The translations under genes and the position numbers were made by a program. 36,986 nucleotides of DNA from an uncultured Archangium sp. (GTDB lineage Bacteria > Myxococcota > Myxococcia > Myxococcales > Myxococcaceae), in NCBI GenBank assembly GCA_903905455.1, contig CAIVGN010000102.1:1-36986 (forward strand), read 5' to 3'. Below the pieces are notes generated by a model. That model saw only the letters and a list, made by a program, of their open reading frames with translations. It did no database searches and was not told the origin of the DNA. Positions 1 to 8,803 of this stretch are shown here, one piece after another; positions within the stretch are counted from its first letter, which is position 1, and every line of letters begins with the position of its first letter.

Positions 1-390
1 CCACTGCGCCTGGTGGGTGGTGATGAGGTCGGCCGCGTCGGCCTTGCCTTCCATGAACTTCACCGGGAACGACTTCACCTCGGGGGCGAAGACCTCGCCC
101 CGGCCCTCGTCGAGGCGCAACACTTCCCAGTCGGCCCCGCGCAGGCGCGTGGTGAAGACCCGCGTACGTTGCGCGCCCGCTTCGGAGAGCTTCGCCGGGA
201 GCACCAACCCGTCGGTCGGCGAGTTCGCCCCGGTGACGCGCACGAAGGCCCGCTGGTCCTTGAGCGGCTTGAGGAGCAGGACCTCCACCCGCTGCCCCTC
301 GGGGCCCTGGTACGACTTGAGGCTCGCCGCCTCGAAGGGCTGGGCGAAGGCGACGACCGACCACAGACAAGAGAGCGTGAGTGAGCGCAT
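1..390 (-). CDS. Secreted protein of unknown function, C-terminus cut off by window edge
   Basis: An open frame runs from an ATG at 390-388 to the first base of the window without a stop, so only the first 130 residues are present. It begins MRSLTLSCLWSVVAFAQ, a short Sec signal peptide with a likely AFA|Q cleavage site. The rest is soluble and alternates short hydrophobic and charged segments, as a small beta-rich domain would; I recognise no family. The ATG lies 3 bases after the stop of the upstream oxidoreductase gene on the same strand, so the two are probably co-transcribed. The plus-strand open frames over this stretch look like shadows, because they lack a signal peptide and any recognisable domain. 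Existence is well supported; function is unknown. Confidence 0.7.
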   Translation of the reverse strand, partial: MRSLTLSCLWSVVAFAQPFEAASLKSYQGPEGQRVEVLLLKPLKDQRAFVRVTGANSPTDGLVLPAKLSEAGAQRTRVFTTRLRGADWEVLRLDEGRGEVFAPEVKSFPVKFMEGKADAADLITTHQAQW

Positions 391-393
391 GTT

Positions 394-1419
394 TCAGTTC
401 CCGGCGACGCGGAGCACGAGCTTGCCGAAGTTCTCGCCGGAGAAGAGCTTGAGCAACGCCTCGGGGAAGGTCTCGAGGCCCTCCACGATGTCCTCGCGCG
501 AGGTGAACTTTCCTTCGGCCATCCACTGCGCGATGTCCTTGAGGGCCACCGGGTAGCGGTCCGCGTAGTCGAACACCACGATGCCTTCCATGCGCGCGCG
601 GTTGACGAGCAGCGAGAGGTAGTTCGCCGGGCCCTTCACCGGGGTGGTGTTGTTGTACTGCGAGATGGCCCCGCAGATGATGATGCGCGCGCCGCGGTTG
701 ATGCGGGTCAGCACCGTGTCGAGGATCTCCCCGCCCACGTTGTCGAAGTACACGTCGACGCCCGTGGGGCAGTACTTCTTGAGCCCGTCACGCACGTCGC
801 CCGCGCGGTAGTCGATGCACGCGTCGAAGCCGAGCTCGCGGACCACGAAGTCGCACTTCGCCTGTCCGCCGGCGATGCCCACCACCCGGCACCCCTTGAG
901 CTTCGCCACCTGGCCCACCGTCTGGCCCACGGCGCCCGAGGCCCCCGAGACCACCACCGTCTCGCCCGGCTTCGGCTGCCCCACGTCGAGCAACCCGAAG
1001 TAGCCCGTCATGCCCGGCATGCCGAGCGCGTTGAGCCACTTCTCGAGCGGCGCCACCGAGAGGTCGATGGCCGTGACGCCCTTGCCCGAGTCGAACGCGC
1101 GGTACTCCTGCACGCCGAGGCCCGCGCTCACGTACGTGCCCACCGGGAAGCTCGCATGGCGCGAGGCGATCACCTGGCCCACGCCACCGGCGCGCATCAC
1201 CTCGCCCAGGGCCACCGGGGGGATGTAGCTCTTGCCCTCGTTCATCCACCCGCGCATCGCCGGGTCGAGCGAGAGCATCAGCGTCTTGACCACGAAGCCG
1301 CTCTCCACCGGCTCGCGTACCGGCTCGGTGGTGAAGTTCCAGTCGCTGCGCTTGGGGAGCCCCACCGGGCGTGCGGCGAGGCGTACCTGGTGGTTCGTCA
1401 ATTCGGTCAGAGCGCTCAT
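394..1419 (-). CDS. NADPH-dependent MDR oxidoreductase (PTGR/CurA/YfmJ-like)
   Basis: A 341-residue zinc-independent medium-chain dehydrogenase/reductase that should reduce an activated C=C bond of an enone or aldehyde with NADPH in the cytoplasm. Seen: N-terminal LAARPVGLPKRSDW and LSLDPAMRGWMN segments typical of the leukotriene B4 12-hydroxydehydrogenase/curcumin reductase group, a Rossmann nucleotide motif GASGAVGQTVGQ near the middle, and VDVYFDNVGGEILD plus ICGAISQYN, both hallmarks of the group. The usual structural and catalytic zinc cysteines are absent, as expected. The ATG at 1419 gives the normal family length (about 335-345). The frame stays open further upstream, but that part overlaps the divergent PDZ gene and reads as low-complexity Ala/Pro. 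Only 44 bases separate it from that gene, so any promoters must overlap. The physiological substrate cannot be told from sequence. Confidence 0.9.
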   Translation of the reverse strand: MSALTELTNHQVRLAARPVGLPKRSDWNFTTEPVREPVESGFVVKTLMLSLDPAMRGWMNEGKSYIPPVALGEVMRAGGVGQVIASRHASFPVGTYVSAGLGVQEYRAFDSGKGVTAIDLSVAPLEKWLNALGMPGMTGYFGLLDVGQPKPGETVVVSGASGAVGQTVGQVAKLKGCRVVGIAGGQAKCDFVVRELGFDACIDYRAGDVRDGLKKYCPTGVDVYFDNVGGEILDTVLTRINRGARIIICGAISQYNNTTPVKGPANYLSLLVNRARMEGIVVFDYADRYPVALKDIAQWMAEGKFTSREDIVEGLETFPEALLKLFSGENFGKLVLRVAGN

Positions 1420-1455
1420 GGGGCAGGGTGTAGCCGCTTGGGGCCGCGTAGCATC

Positions 1456-1459
1456 GAGG
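1456..1459 (+). promoter_or_regulatory. Ribosome binding site deciding the PDZ gene start
   Basis: GAGG lies 4 bases upstream of the ATG at 1464 and only 1 base before the in-frame TTG at 1461, which favours the ATG. Confidence 0.45.
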
Positions 1460-1463
1460 TTTG

Positions 1464-2153
1464 ATGCTGCTCTTCGTGCTGGTGCCTGCGCTGGTGGGGC
1501 TGTCGCTGCTCGGCCAGCGGCTCGCCGCGGCGGTGCTGAAGGTGAAGGGACCGGTGCGCCCGCTGATTCCGTTCGCGCCCGGGACAACCGCGTCGGCCCA
1601 GTTCGCCGTGCGCGCCGCGGGGCTGGGGTTCACCTTCCTGCTCGTCGTGGCCGTCGGCGTCGCCCAGTTCAGCCGCGAGCTCGCCGTCAGCAGCCGCGTC
1701 GAGGTGGTGCCCGGGCTCGCGGCCGCGGAAGGGGGCCTCGAGTCGGGCGACGTGGTGGTGGCCGTCGAGGGACAGCCGGTGGCCTCGTTCAGCGCGCTGC
1801 GCGAGGGGATGCTGGGTGGCTCGGCGAAGAAGGTGCTCGAGGTGAGGCGGGCCGGGGTGGTGGTGCAGCGTACGGTCACGCTGCGTGACGGCGTGCTCGG
1901 GGTGAAGCCCGCAGGCGAGGTCCGCGAGGTGGCGCGGGGGCAGGTGCTCGGCGCGGCCCTGCGGTTCCCTTTCGTGGCGCCGTGGCTCGCGATGCGGGGC
2001 GGCGGTGATGGCGAGCCCGAGCCCCACTTCGCGGTGTGGGCGCTCTACGCCGTCGTCGAGGCGTGGTGGGCGACCGTGTTCCTCGAGCTCGCCGCGGCGC
2101 TCGTGCCCCTCGCTGCGCGCGCCCTGGCAAGGGCCCGGAGCGAGCACGGCTGA
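1464..2153 (+). CDS. PDZ-domain membrane protein
   Basis: A 229-residue protein starting MLLFVLVPALVG. One hydrophobic segment lies at the N-terminus (about 1-20), a second at about 50-65 (LGFTFLLVVAVGVA), then a PDZ-like domain at about 75-150 with AAEGGLESGDVVVAVEGQPV, the carboxylate-binding/turn pattern of PDZ domains in site-2 and HtrA-type proteases. The C-terminal third contains another hydrophobic stretch (HFAVWALYAVVEAWWATVFLE). No protease motif (HExxH or Ser triad) is visible, so it is more likely a scaffold or regulator than a RseP-type peptidase. A GAGG at 1456-1459 sits 4 bases before the ATG at 1464; the TTG at 1461 would leave only one base and is disfavoured. Its substrate or partner is unknown. 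Confidence 0.75.
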   Translation: MLLFVLVPALVGLSLLGQRLAAAVLKVKGPVRPLIPFAPGTTASAQFAVRAAGLGFTFLLVVAVGVAQFSRELAVSSRVEVVPGLAAAEGGLESGDVVVAVEGQPVASFSALREGMLGGSAKKVLEVRRAGVVVQRTVTLRDGVLGVKPAGEVREVARGQVLGAALRFPFVAPWLAMRGGGDGEPEPHFAVWALYAVVEAWWATVFLELAAALVPLAARALARARSEHG

Positions 2154-2250
2154 CGGTGGTCGTCGCTGTCTTGCCCCGCTCGCGCAGTGCCTCGAGTTCG
2201 AAGCGGGTCGACCGCCGGGTCCAGGCTTCGGAGCGGCGACTCCGCCAGGA

Positions 2251-2273
2251 CGGAATCCGTGCGCAACGTTCCG
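2251..2273. terminator. Candidate hairpin terminator between convergent genes
   Basis: In the 129-base gap between two converging genes, CGGAA at 2251-2255 pairs with TTCCG at 2269-2273, and CGT pairs with ACG inside, leaving a 2-base bulge and a GCGCA loop. A second small stem, CGGAG/CTCCG, lies at 2229-2244. There is no T-run, so intrinsic termination is only plausible. The rest of the gap shows nothing recognisable. Confidence 0.3.
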
Positions 2274-2282
2274 TTCAGGCGG

Positions 2283-5060
2283 TCAATCGGTGAGCGCGTC
2301 GACGACCTCTCGCAGTTCGGTGGCGCCCGGGTGCCGCTGCAGCACCCCGCGCGCCCGCTCGAGCTCAGCCTCGAGGCGCATCGGTTGGAACACGCTGTCG
2401 GTGTGCGCCCGCACCTTCGCCCCGGCGCGCAGCGACAAGGCCAGCGCCGCCGCGTCAGGCTCGTCCACGGCCACCAGCGGCGCCAGCGTCGCGCGCGCGA
2501 GCGAGGCGTCACCTTGCGCCAGCTGTGAGCGCGCCAGGGCGAGGCTCGAGCTGAGTCCTCCCGGGTCGCTCGTGGCCCAGCGCTGTGCCACCGAGCGCAG
2601 CAGCGGGTCGGCGTCGTCGTGCACGTGGTCGAGGGTGTCGAAGAGCTCGCCCCAGGACGCCGCGTCGAGCGGGTGCTCGCGCTCGTACTTCGTGAAGGCC
2701 AGGCGCTCCGGGTCTCCGCCTGCCGTGCGCTCGTCGTAGAGCGCCACCGCTTCACCCGACATGAAGTAGGCAATCGGCGAGAGGTACTCGAGGAGGTTGT
2801 GGTCGTCGGTGTTCACCGGCCCCTTCGCGGCGAAGGCGAGCTGCCCGTCGTCGGAGTGCACCTGCCGCGCGAGCAGCGTCGAGACGCGCGTGATGCCCAG
2901 GCGCCGGAGATCCTCGGCCACCGCTGGCGGCTGCATGCGCCGCGACATGGCCTCGACGTCGAAGACCTGCGGCTCCCGGCTGGCGATGAGCAACATGTCG
3001 GCCGCGCCCAACCACGTGGTGCCGTGCTCGAAGCTGTCGCGCAGCGTGCGCACCACCAACTGCACCAGCGGCTCGTTCGATTCGTAGGTGTGAATCCACT
3101 GCACCATGCGGCCGCCCGGCGCGAGGCGCTCGCGGGCGATGCGGAAGAAGTCTCGCGAGAACAGGCCCGAGACGCCCGTCACCCACGGGTTGGAGGGCAC
3201 GCTCACGATGAGGTCGTACTTCTCGGGTGAGAGCGTGAGGAAGGTGCGCGCGTCTTCGATGTGCACGTGGCAGCGCGGGTCGTTGAGCGCGTCGCGGTTG
3301 TCCGCCGAGAAGAGCTTCGCCGCGTCGAGCACGGCCGGGGAGATCTCCACGATGTCGAGGCGATCGATGGGGTGCGCCAACAACGAGCCCGCGGTGATGC
3401 CCGCGCCGATGCCCACCAACAGCACCTTCTTCACCTCGCCGGGGTGGGTGAGCACGCCCACGTGCGCCGCGAGCGTCTGGGTGTCGAGGTCGCCGCGCCC
3501 GTTCGAGCCGTCGGCCTTGCCGTTGATGCGCAGGAACCGGTGCGTGCCCTGCTGCTGGGCCACCATCACCGAGGCGAACACGTCGTCGGCGTAGAACAGC
3601 GACTCCGAGCGCTTGACCGCCTGCTGCTCGAAGCTGGCGAAGTCGGTGAAGTGCCCGTGCCATTCGCGGAAGCGCCCGGCCGTGGAGATGAACGTCGCCC
3701 AGCCCCGCGTGCCCACCGCGGTCACCAGCACCAGCGCCGCCGAGAGCACCAGGCTCGCCCGCGTCCACTTCGTCACGCGCTCCGTGGCCGGCCCCGCGCT
3801 CGCCCGCAAGGTCACCCCCGCGGCGATCAGGTTCGCCACCAGCCCCACCGTGAAGTTCCCCTCGAGCCCGATGAGCGGCAGCAACACCAACCCGCCGGCC
3901 AGCGAGCCGAGGATGGTCCCGATGGTGTTGAACAGGTACACGCGCCCGACCTCGCCGCCCACGCTGTCCTTCGAGCGCATCACCACCCGCGCCCCGAGCG
4001 GGAAGCTCGCGCCCATGAGGAACGTGGGGGGGATGAGCAGCAGCCCGCAGAAGAGCGAGGTGAGCAGCAGGTACACGCTCCACGAGGTGTCCGGCCGCAG
4101 CAACTGGGTGAGGTGGAAGAAGACGAAGGGCAGCCGCCGGTAGAGGGGAATGGTGAGGCACACCACGACCACCAGGCCCACCTGCAGCCAGCCGAAGGTG
4201 CGCAGCGCGTCGCCCTCGGCCCGGCGGGCGATCCAGAAGCTCCCCAGGGCGATGCCCAGGATGAACGTCGAGAGGATGAGGGTGAAGGCGTAGCTCGTGC
4301 CGCCGATGATGATCGACAGCAGGCGGATCCACGTGACCTCGTAGAGCATCGCCGTGAAGCCCGAGAGCGCCGTGCCGATGAGGACCGCCTTCACCGCGGC
4401 CTCGGTGTACACGCGCGGTGGCGTGGCTTCCGGGTGCGAGCCGTCAGCGACGACCGCCGGCACCCGGCTCCCGGCGATGGCCAGCACGCCCACCAGGATG
4501 TTGAAGAACACCGCGAAGTGCTCGGTCACCGCGAGCCCCGCGACGGGCACGAAGAAGACGCCCGCCAGCAGGCTGCCCACCGCCGCGCCCAGCGAGTTGA
4601 TGGCGTAGAGCGAGGCCAGCGTGCCCTTGGCCGTGTCGAGGCTCTGGGTGAGCGCGCGGGTCATCGCCGGCAGCGAGCCGCCCATGAGCAGCGTCGGCGG
4701 CAGCACCGTCACCGCCGCGAGCACCAGGCGCGCCGGGTTCCCGCCCACGCTCCCCACCGAGACGTAGAGCGAGCCCGCGAGGTCGAGCAGGGTGGGGAAG
4801 AGCAGCGCCAGCACCCCCACGCCCACCTCGAGCATGCCGTAGAGCCGCAGCGGCCGCGCCGAACGATCCGCCCGGCGCCCGAACAACCACGCGCCCATGG
4901 CCAGTCCGCCCATGAAGGTGGCGAGGAGGATGGCGTGCGCCTGGCCGGTGTTGCCCAGCCAGTTGGCGAGGCGCTTCGACCAGCAGAACTCGTAGAGCAG
5001 CCCGGTGGCGCCGCTGAAGAAGACGAGGGTCAGCGCCGTGGGCCGCGAGAGCGTGGGCAT
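2283..5060 (-). CDS. Fused polytopic membrane protein / spermidine synthase-like protein
   Basis: A 925-residue protein. Residues about 1-490 are strongly hydrophobic with roughly a dozen membrane helices and repeated small-residue motifs (FMGGLAMGAWLFGRR; FILGIALGSFWIARR; PPTLLMGGSLPAMTR; PPTFLMGASFPLGAR), an internal duplication typical of the 'fused MFS/spermidine synthase' family. From about 487 a cytoplasmic Rossmann methyltransferase-like fold follows: LLVGIGAGITAGSL near 547, LDIVEISPAV with the acidic cofactor residue, HIEDARTFL, and VSVPSNPWVTGVSGLFS near 620. A C-terminal tail of about 150 residues is helical and Ala/Leu/Arg-rich, possibly TPR-like. The ATG at 5060 starts just before the first helix; the longer upstream frame is charged and overlaps the neighbouring gene. 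A polyamine product is not assured, since many fusions of this family are uncharacterised. Confidence 0.85.
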   Translation of the reverse strand: MPTLSRPTALTLVFFSGATGLLYEFCWSKRLANWLGNTGQAHAILLATFMGGLAMGAWLFGRRADRSARPLRLYGMLEVGVGVLALLFPTLLDLAGSLYVSVGSVGGNPARLVLAAVTVLPPTLLMGGSLPAMTRALTQSLDTAKGTLASLYAINSLGAAVGSLLAGVFFVPVAGLAVTEHFAVFFNILVGVLAIAGSRVPAVVADGSHPEATPPRVYTEAAVKAVLIGTALSGFTAMLYEVTWIRLLSIIIGGTSYAFTLILSTFILGIALGSFWIARRAEGDALRTFGWLQVGLVVVVCLTIPLYRRLPFVFFHLTQLLRPDTSWSVYLLLTSLFCGLLLIPPTFLMGASFPLGARVVMRSKDSVGGEVGRVYLFNTIGTILGSLAGGLVLLPLIGLEGNFTVGLVANLIAAGVTLRASAGPATERVTKWTRASLVLSAALVLVTAVGTRGWATFISTAGRFREWHGHFTDFASFEQQAVKRSESLFYADDVFASVMVAQQQGTHRFLRINGKADGSNGRGDLDTQTLAAHVGVLTHPGEVKKVLLVGIGAGITAGSLLAHPIDRLDIVEISPAVLDAAKLFSADNRDALNDPRCHVHIEDARTFLTLSPEKYDLIVSVPSNPWVTGVSGLFSRDFFRIARERLAPGGRMVQWIHTYESNEPLVQLVVRTLRDSFEHGTTWLGAADMLLIASREPQVFDVEAMSRRMQPPAVAEDLRRLGITRVSTLLARQVHSDDGQLAFAAKGPVNTDDHNLLEYLSPIAYFMSGEAVALYDERTAGGDPERLAFTKYEREHPLDAASWGELFDTLDHVHDDADPLLRSVAQRWATSDPGGLSSSLALARSQLAQGDASLARATLAPLVAVDEPDAAALALSLRAGAKVRAHTDSVFQPMRLEAELERARGVLQRHPGATELREVVDALTD

Positions 5061-5102
5061 CGGGTGCGCACTGTAGCCATGCGCCCGTAGTATTCGGGGT
5101 CC

Positions 5103-5729
5103 ATGCGACGACTCGCCTTCCTGATGCTCACGCTCGCGGGCTGCCAGTGCTTCGTGCCCGTCGAGGATGACGCGGGTCCGTACCTGGTCCGCGACGCCGG
5201 GTCTGACGCGGGGCTGCCGCCTGAGTGTGAGAGCGCGGCCGACTGCCACGGCGCCTTCACCTCGGTGCGCTTCTGTTGGCCGGAGTCAGTGGACGCGGGC
5301 TTCAGCTGCCTCGAGCACCACTGCATCGTGCAGTGCGGTGATCAGTCCGGCGCGACCTGCACGGTGGACCCGGTGGTCGAGTGCCTCCAGTGTCCGCCGA
5401 CGGCGGAGTGCATTGCTCCGTCGTGCCCGTCGACCAGCGGAGCGTGGAACTACCACGTCGAGGATCTCGAGTGCCGGAGGCCGGTCACGGTCTCTCTGTG
5501 GGACACCATCACCCAGGGGCCCCTGGAGGCGGGCGTGTGTGGCGTGCCGCTGTGGTTGGCGACGGATGCGGGCTCGGTGCGGTTCGGCGTGCTCACGGAC
5601 CATGGCCACGGCGTGATGACCGCGAACGTGCCCCTGCTCGGTGGGTGGTGCCGCGTCAGCGACCTGCCCACGGGAGCGCCGCGCCTGCAGCTCGACTGCC
5701 CGTGGTGCCAGGTCGTGCTCGGGCCCTGA
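5103..5729 (+). CDS. Cysteine-rich lipoprotein with DAG spacer
   Basis: A 208-residue predicted lipoprotein: MRRLAFLMLTLAGCQC has a lipobox (LAGC) with the lipidated Cys at 14. It is followed by an Asp-Ala-Gly-rich spacer (DDAGPYLVRDAGSDAG), then a domain with about 18 cysteines in total, spaced like small disulfide-rich EGF-like or knottin modules in myxobacterial surface lipoproteins (AADCHGAF, CWPESVDAGFSC, CIVQCGDQSGATC). It is expected on the cell surface or in the periplasm. It starts 43 bases from the divergent membrane/spermidine-synthase gene and ends 2 bases before the stop of the convergent lipoprotein. No enzymatic motif is seen; function is unknown. Confidence 0.75.
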   Translation: MRRLAFLMLTLAGCQCFVPVEDDAGPYLVRDAGSDAGLPPECESAADCHGAFTSVRFCWPESVDAGFSCLEHHCIVQCGDQSGATCTVDPVVECLQCPPTAECIAPSCPSTSGAWNYHVEDLECRRPVTVSLWDTITQGPLEAGVCGVPLWLATDAGSVRFGVLTDHGHGVMTANVPLLGGWCRVSDLPTGAPRLQLDCPWCQVVLGP

Positions 5730-5731
5730 CG

Positions 5732-6592
5732 CTACTGCTTGGTGAGGGTGGTGCTGCCCTTCTCGGTGCCGGTGAGGCTGCTGGTGGTCTCGCGCAGGAC
5801 CAGCGAGGCGCCGGTGACGCAGGTGTTGAAGGTGCGCGTCTTGTTCGGGGCGACCACGGTCACCACGCCGCCCGCGGAAGTCCACGTGCCGGTCTCGTCG
5901 AAGGTGCTCGCGCCGCTCACGGTGCAGTCGCAGCCGGTGCGCGGCGACGCGGCGGTGACGCAGGCCGCGGTGGGCACCGACTGGCGCAGCAGGGTCTGAA
6001 TGGTGCTGCACCCGAGGCTCGCGCACGAGGTCGGGAGGTTGATGGTGGTGAGGAAGTTCGTGGTGACGTGGCGCACCACCGCCGTGCCGAGGAAGTCGAC
6101 GCGGCCCGCGAGGCTCGAGGTCGAGCTCACCGTGGACACCGAGCTGCACAACGAGCGGAAGTCCGCGAGCGGGTCGTCGGCGCAGGCGGCCGTGTAGAAC
6201 CAGGTTCCCGCGAGCGCACCCGCGCACGGGGTCACCGTCGCGCACGAGCCGGTGGTGACGCTCACCATGCCCGGCGTTCCCGCATCGGGGAGCATCAGCG
6301 CACCGCCTCCGCCACCGGTCGCAGCACCACCACCACCACCTCCTCCTCCTCCGGTCGCGCTGCCGCCGCCACCACCACCCACCGCGGAACCTCCACCGCC
6401 GCCCATCGACGAGCCCCCGCCGCCGCCAACCGAGGTGCCGCCACCACCGCCCGTGGTCGAGCCTCCGCCGGTGGCCGCGCCGCCACCGCTGCCGGCGTCG
6501 CCGTCACAGGTCGCCCCGCTGCACGGTGCGCTGCCACACGAAAGGAAAGCCAGGGACGCGCCCACGAGGGCAGGGAAGAGAAGTTCTCGCAT
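5732..6592 (-). CDS. Lipoprotein with long Gly-rich spacer
   Basis: A 286-residue predicted lipoprotein. MRELLFPALVGASLAFLSCG has a lipobox with Cys19. Residues about 35-97 are a low-complexity spacer of GGG/GGGGG runs broken by Ala, Thr or Ser. The folded C-terminal part (about 105-286) has paired cysteines (CATVTPCAG, CASLGCS, GCDCTV) and beta-strand-like Thr/Val-rich sequence ending in TEKGSTTLTKQ. This architecture (lipid anchor, flexible Gly linker, small beta domain) is common among myxobacterial surface proteins. The ATG at 6592 was chosen because it places the signal peptide at the N-terminus; upstream in-frame codons would add an unrelated polar leader. Ligand or function is not deducible. 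Confidence 0.75.
   Translation of the reverse strand: MRELLFPALVGASLAFLSCGSAPCSGATCDGDAGSGGGAATGGGSTTGGGGGTSVGGGGGSSMGGGGGSAVGGGGGGSATGGGGGGGGGAATGGGGGALMLPDAGTPGMVSVTTGSCATVTPCAGALAGTWFYTAACADDPLADFRSLCSSVSTVSSTSSLAGRVDFLGTAVVRHVTTNFLTTINLPTSCASLGCSTIQTLLRQSVPTAACVTAASPRTGCDCTVSGASTFDETGTWTSAGGVVTVVAPNKTRTFNTCVTGASLVLRETTSSLTGTEKGSTTLTKQ
6302..6490 (-). repeat. Gly-rich low-complexity tandem repeat inside lipoprotein gene
   Basis: Imperfect tandem repeats of short units encoding GGG(G)(A/T/S)-type segments, about 190 bases. The opposite strand reads as poly-Pro/Ala, which creates false open frames. Likely prone to length variation by slippage. Confidence 0.7.
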
Positions 6593-6634
6593 TGCGCGCA
6601 GAGTTGGCAGCTTCGGCGGCGAGGTCAACCGGCT

Positions 6635-8803
6635 TCAGCGCGTCGGCGGCACCACGCGCTCCGGCGGCTGCACCTCGACCGAGCGGAAGGCGAGCCGGGC
6701 GTTGCCCTCGGCGAACACCCGGAACTCGGCGAGGAAGACCTCTTCCTTGATGGTGAACTCGAACGTGCGGTCGACGGTGCCGTCGGGCCCCGCGTTCGCC
6801 GGGAAGATCTGCTCGGCCTTGAAGACCTGCGGCGAGGGCCCCGCGAAGTTGCCCACGTCCACCAGGGCGATGGCGCTGGCGTCACCGCGCTCGATCAACC
6901 GCAGGTGGTAGGTCACGCGGTAGGTGCCCGGCGACAGGTGCATGTAGGGGCCGAACGCGAGGTAGCCCTTCTCGTGCTCGCTGATGCGCTCGGTGGGCGT
7001 CGAGGTGGGGTGCGGCACGTTCGACGCCGCGTCACTGGCGCGCAGCAACCAGTGCCTCGGCTCGACCACCGCGAAGATGAGCCAGTAGCTCCGGTCGCCG
7101 AGCTGCAGCTTCGCGCGGCGCGTCTCCTTGAGGTCGATGCCCACGTCGGAGAACGACCGCTGCGCCCGGGCGAACCGGTCCGCGGTGTCGTCGAGCACCA
7201 CCACCGCGTCGCCCTTCTCGAAGAAGTCGTACGAGCTGTGCCCGTTGCCGCGGTAGCTGCGCGCGCCGTCGGGGTAGCTGTCCTTGATCCGCGAGAACGC
7301 AGAGAGGTGCGTCGAGGCGATGCTCTGAAAGACGCGCGCCAGGGGGCTCTGGTCGTCGTACCAATACAGCGGGCGCGTGCCGTGGAGCTCGTCCTGGACG
7401 ATGACCATCGCCTGCGCGATCGAGGTCGCGGCCTGCGACTCGGGGGCGTCTCCCGGGGCGACGAAGTTGATCGGCCCCGAGGTCACCAGGGTCACCGCCG
7501 CGGCCGCCACCAGCGTCGACCTCGGCCCGGGCCTGCGGGCGAGCCAGCGCCAGGCGCCCAGGCCCACCAGCGAGACCAGCACCACGGCCAGCTGCAGGTT
7601 GAAGAGCGGGATCTTCCCCAACCACAGCTCCGGCTGGCGCACCGGCAAGAACTGGGGGGCCTGGCTGGGGACGAAGTATGCGACCTCGAAGCGGTAGGTG
7701 AGGGCCGCGACGCAGGCGACCACCGCCGCGAGGCCCACCGTCGCGCGCAGGCTCGCCACGCCCTTCGTCCGCTCCCCCAGCAGCGCCGTCGCCACCAGGA
7801 GCGCCGAGGGCAGGAAGTACGAGACGAACCACGGGTACTCGAGCCAGTACGCGGGCGTGAAGAGCTCGAGGGCGACCATCGCGGTGAGCAGCCCCAGCCC
7901 CTGCAGCACGGCGAAGCCCTCGAAGGACGTGAGCCGGGTCCGGCGCACGGCGGAGCTCGCCAGCACCCCCACCGCGCTGAGCCACCCGAAACACCCGATC
8001 ACCAACCAGTTCGCGCGGGGCAGCCACTGCTCGAGCACCAGCTTCCAGGTGGACGGGGTGATGTGCAGCGCCGCCTGGACGATGGGCCCGAAGAAGGAAA
8101 ACCGGCCGTAGAGCCCCTGGCACACCACGGCGCAGGCCAGCAACGTCGCCACCGAGCCGAGCACCAGCGCGAGGCCCAGGCTCCCGGTGCGCGGGAGGGC
8201 GTGCCTCCGGCCTTGCCACGCGATGAGCGTCAGCGGCGTGAGCAGCATCGGCAGCGACATGGGGTGCGTCACCAGCATCGCGCCGAAGCAGCCGCCGGCG
8301 ACGAGCGCGCCCGACCACCGAACGCGAGGGCCTGCCCCCGGCCGATACCAGCGCGCCACGCCGGCGAGGCCGACCATGAACCACGCGAGGATCGACCCGT
8401 CGACGTAGCCCCAGCCGAGGCTGCGCAGCAGGTAGTGGCAGGTGCCGAAGATGAGCACGCCGGGAACCCACGAGCCGCGGCGCGCCACGCTCGTCAGGAA
8501 GTCGAGCACCGCCAGCAGCAGCGCCGTGGCGCACAGCACGCCGTAGAGGAAGTGCGCGCTCCCCTCGAGGAACACGCGCGTCAGCAGGTAGCGCGGCACG
8601 AGCACGAAGGGGCGCGCCGCGTAGTAGTACTCGCCGAGCGACGCGTTGCCCTGCACCAGGTCGCGGCCCAGCGCCCGGTAGACCCACGCGTCGATCATCC
8701 CGACCGGGGTCACCGTCCAGTCGGTCACCAGCAGCATCAGCCACGGCAACACCAGGGCGAGGGCGAGCGCGATGCGGCGTTCCTGCGGGGCCTCGGCGCT
8801 CAT
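6635..8803 (-). CDS. Polytopic membrane protein, probably GT-C-type glycosyltransferase
   Basis: A 722-residue protein with about a dozen hydrophobic segments over residues 15-480 and a soluble C-terminal domain (about 500-722). The first long loop after helix 1 holds DWTVTPVGMIDAWVYRALGRDLVQG and YYAARPFVLVPRYLL, resembling the first extracytoplasmic loop of GT-C enzymes (ArnT/PMT/oligosaccharyl transferase relatives), where an acidic residue is catalytic. The C-terminal part has a beta-sandwich-like end (GPDGTVDRTFEFTIKEEVFLAEFRV). By family logic it would move a sugar from a polyprenyl-phosphate donor outside the membrane, but no DxD/ExD is certain, so the call is by architecture. The ATG at 8803 immediately precedes the first helix. 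The upstream lipoprotein gene at 8868 is divergent (64-base gap), and the downstream lipoprotein gene on the same strand starts 42 bases after the stop. Confidence 0.6.
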   Translation of the reverse strand: MSAEAPQERRIALALALVLPWLMLLVTDWTVTPVGMIDAWVYRALGRDLVQGNASLGEYYYAARPFVLVPRYLLTRVFLEGSAHFLYGVLCATALLLAVLDFLTSVARRGSWVPGVLIFGTCHYLLRSLGWGYVDGSILAWFMVGLAGVARWYRPGAGPRVRWSGALVAGGCFGAMLVTHPMSLPMLLTPLTLIAWQGRRHALPRTGSLGLALVLGSVATLLACAVVCQGLYGRFSFFGPIVQAALHITPSTWKLVLEQWLPRANWLVIGCFGWLSAVGVLASSAVRRTRLTSFEGFAVLQGLGLLTAMVALELFTPAYWLEYPWFVSYFLPSALLVATALLGERTKGVASLRATVGLAAVVACVAALTYRFEVAYFVPSQAPQFLPVRQPELWLGKIPLFNLQLAVVLVSLVGLGAWRWLARRPGPRSTLVAAAAVTLVTSGPINFVAPGDAPESQAATSIAQAMVIVQDELHGTRPLYWYDDQSPLARVFQSIASTHLSAFSRIKDSYPDGARSYRGNGHSSYDFFEKGDAVVVLDDTADRFARAQRSFSDVGIDLKETRRAKLQLGDRSYWLIFAVVEPRHWLLRASDAASNVPHPTSTPTERISEHEKGYLAFGPYMHLSPGTYRVTYHLRLIERGDASAIALVDVGNFAGPSPQVFKAEQIFPANAGPDGTVDRTFEFTIKEEVFLAEFRVFAEGNARLAFRSVEVQPPERVVPPTR

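Noticed and set aside
6252-6911. A plus-strand poly-proline protein
   Set aside because: It is the shadow of the Gly-rich spacer of the lipoprotein on the other strand.
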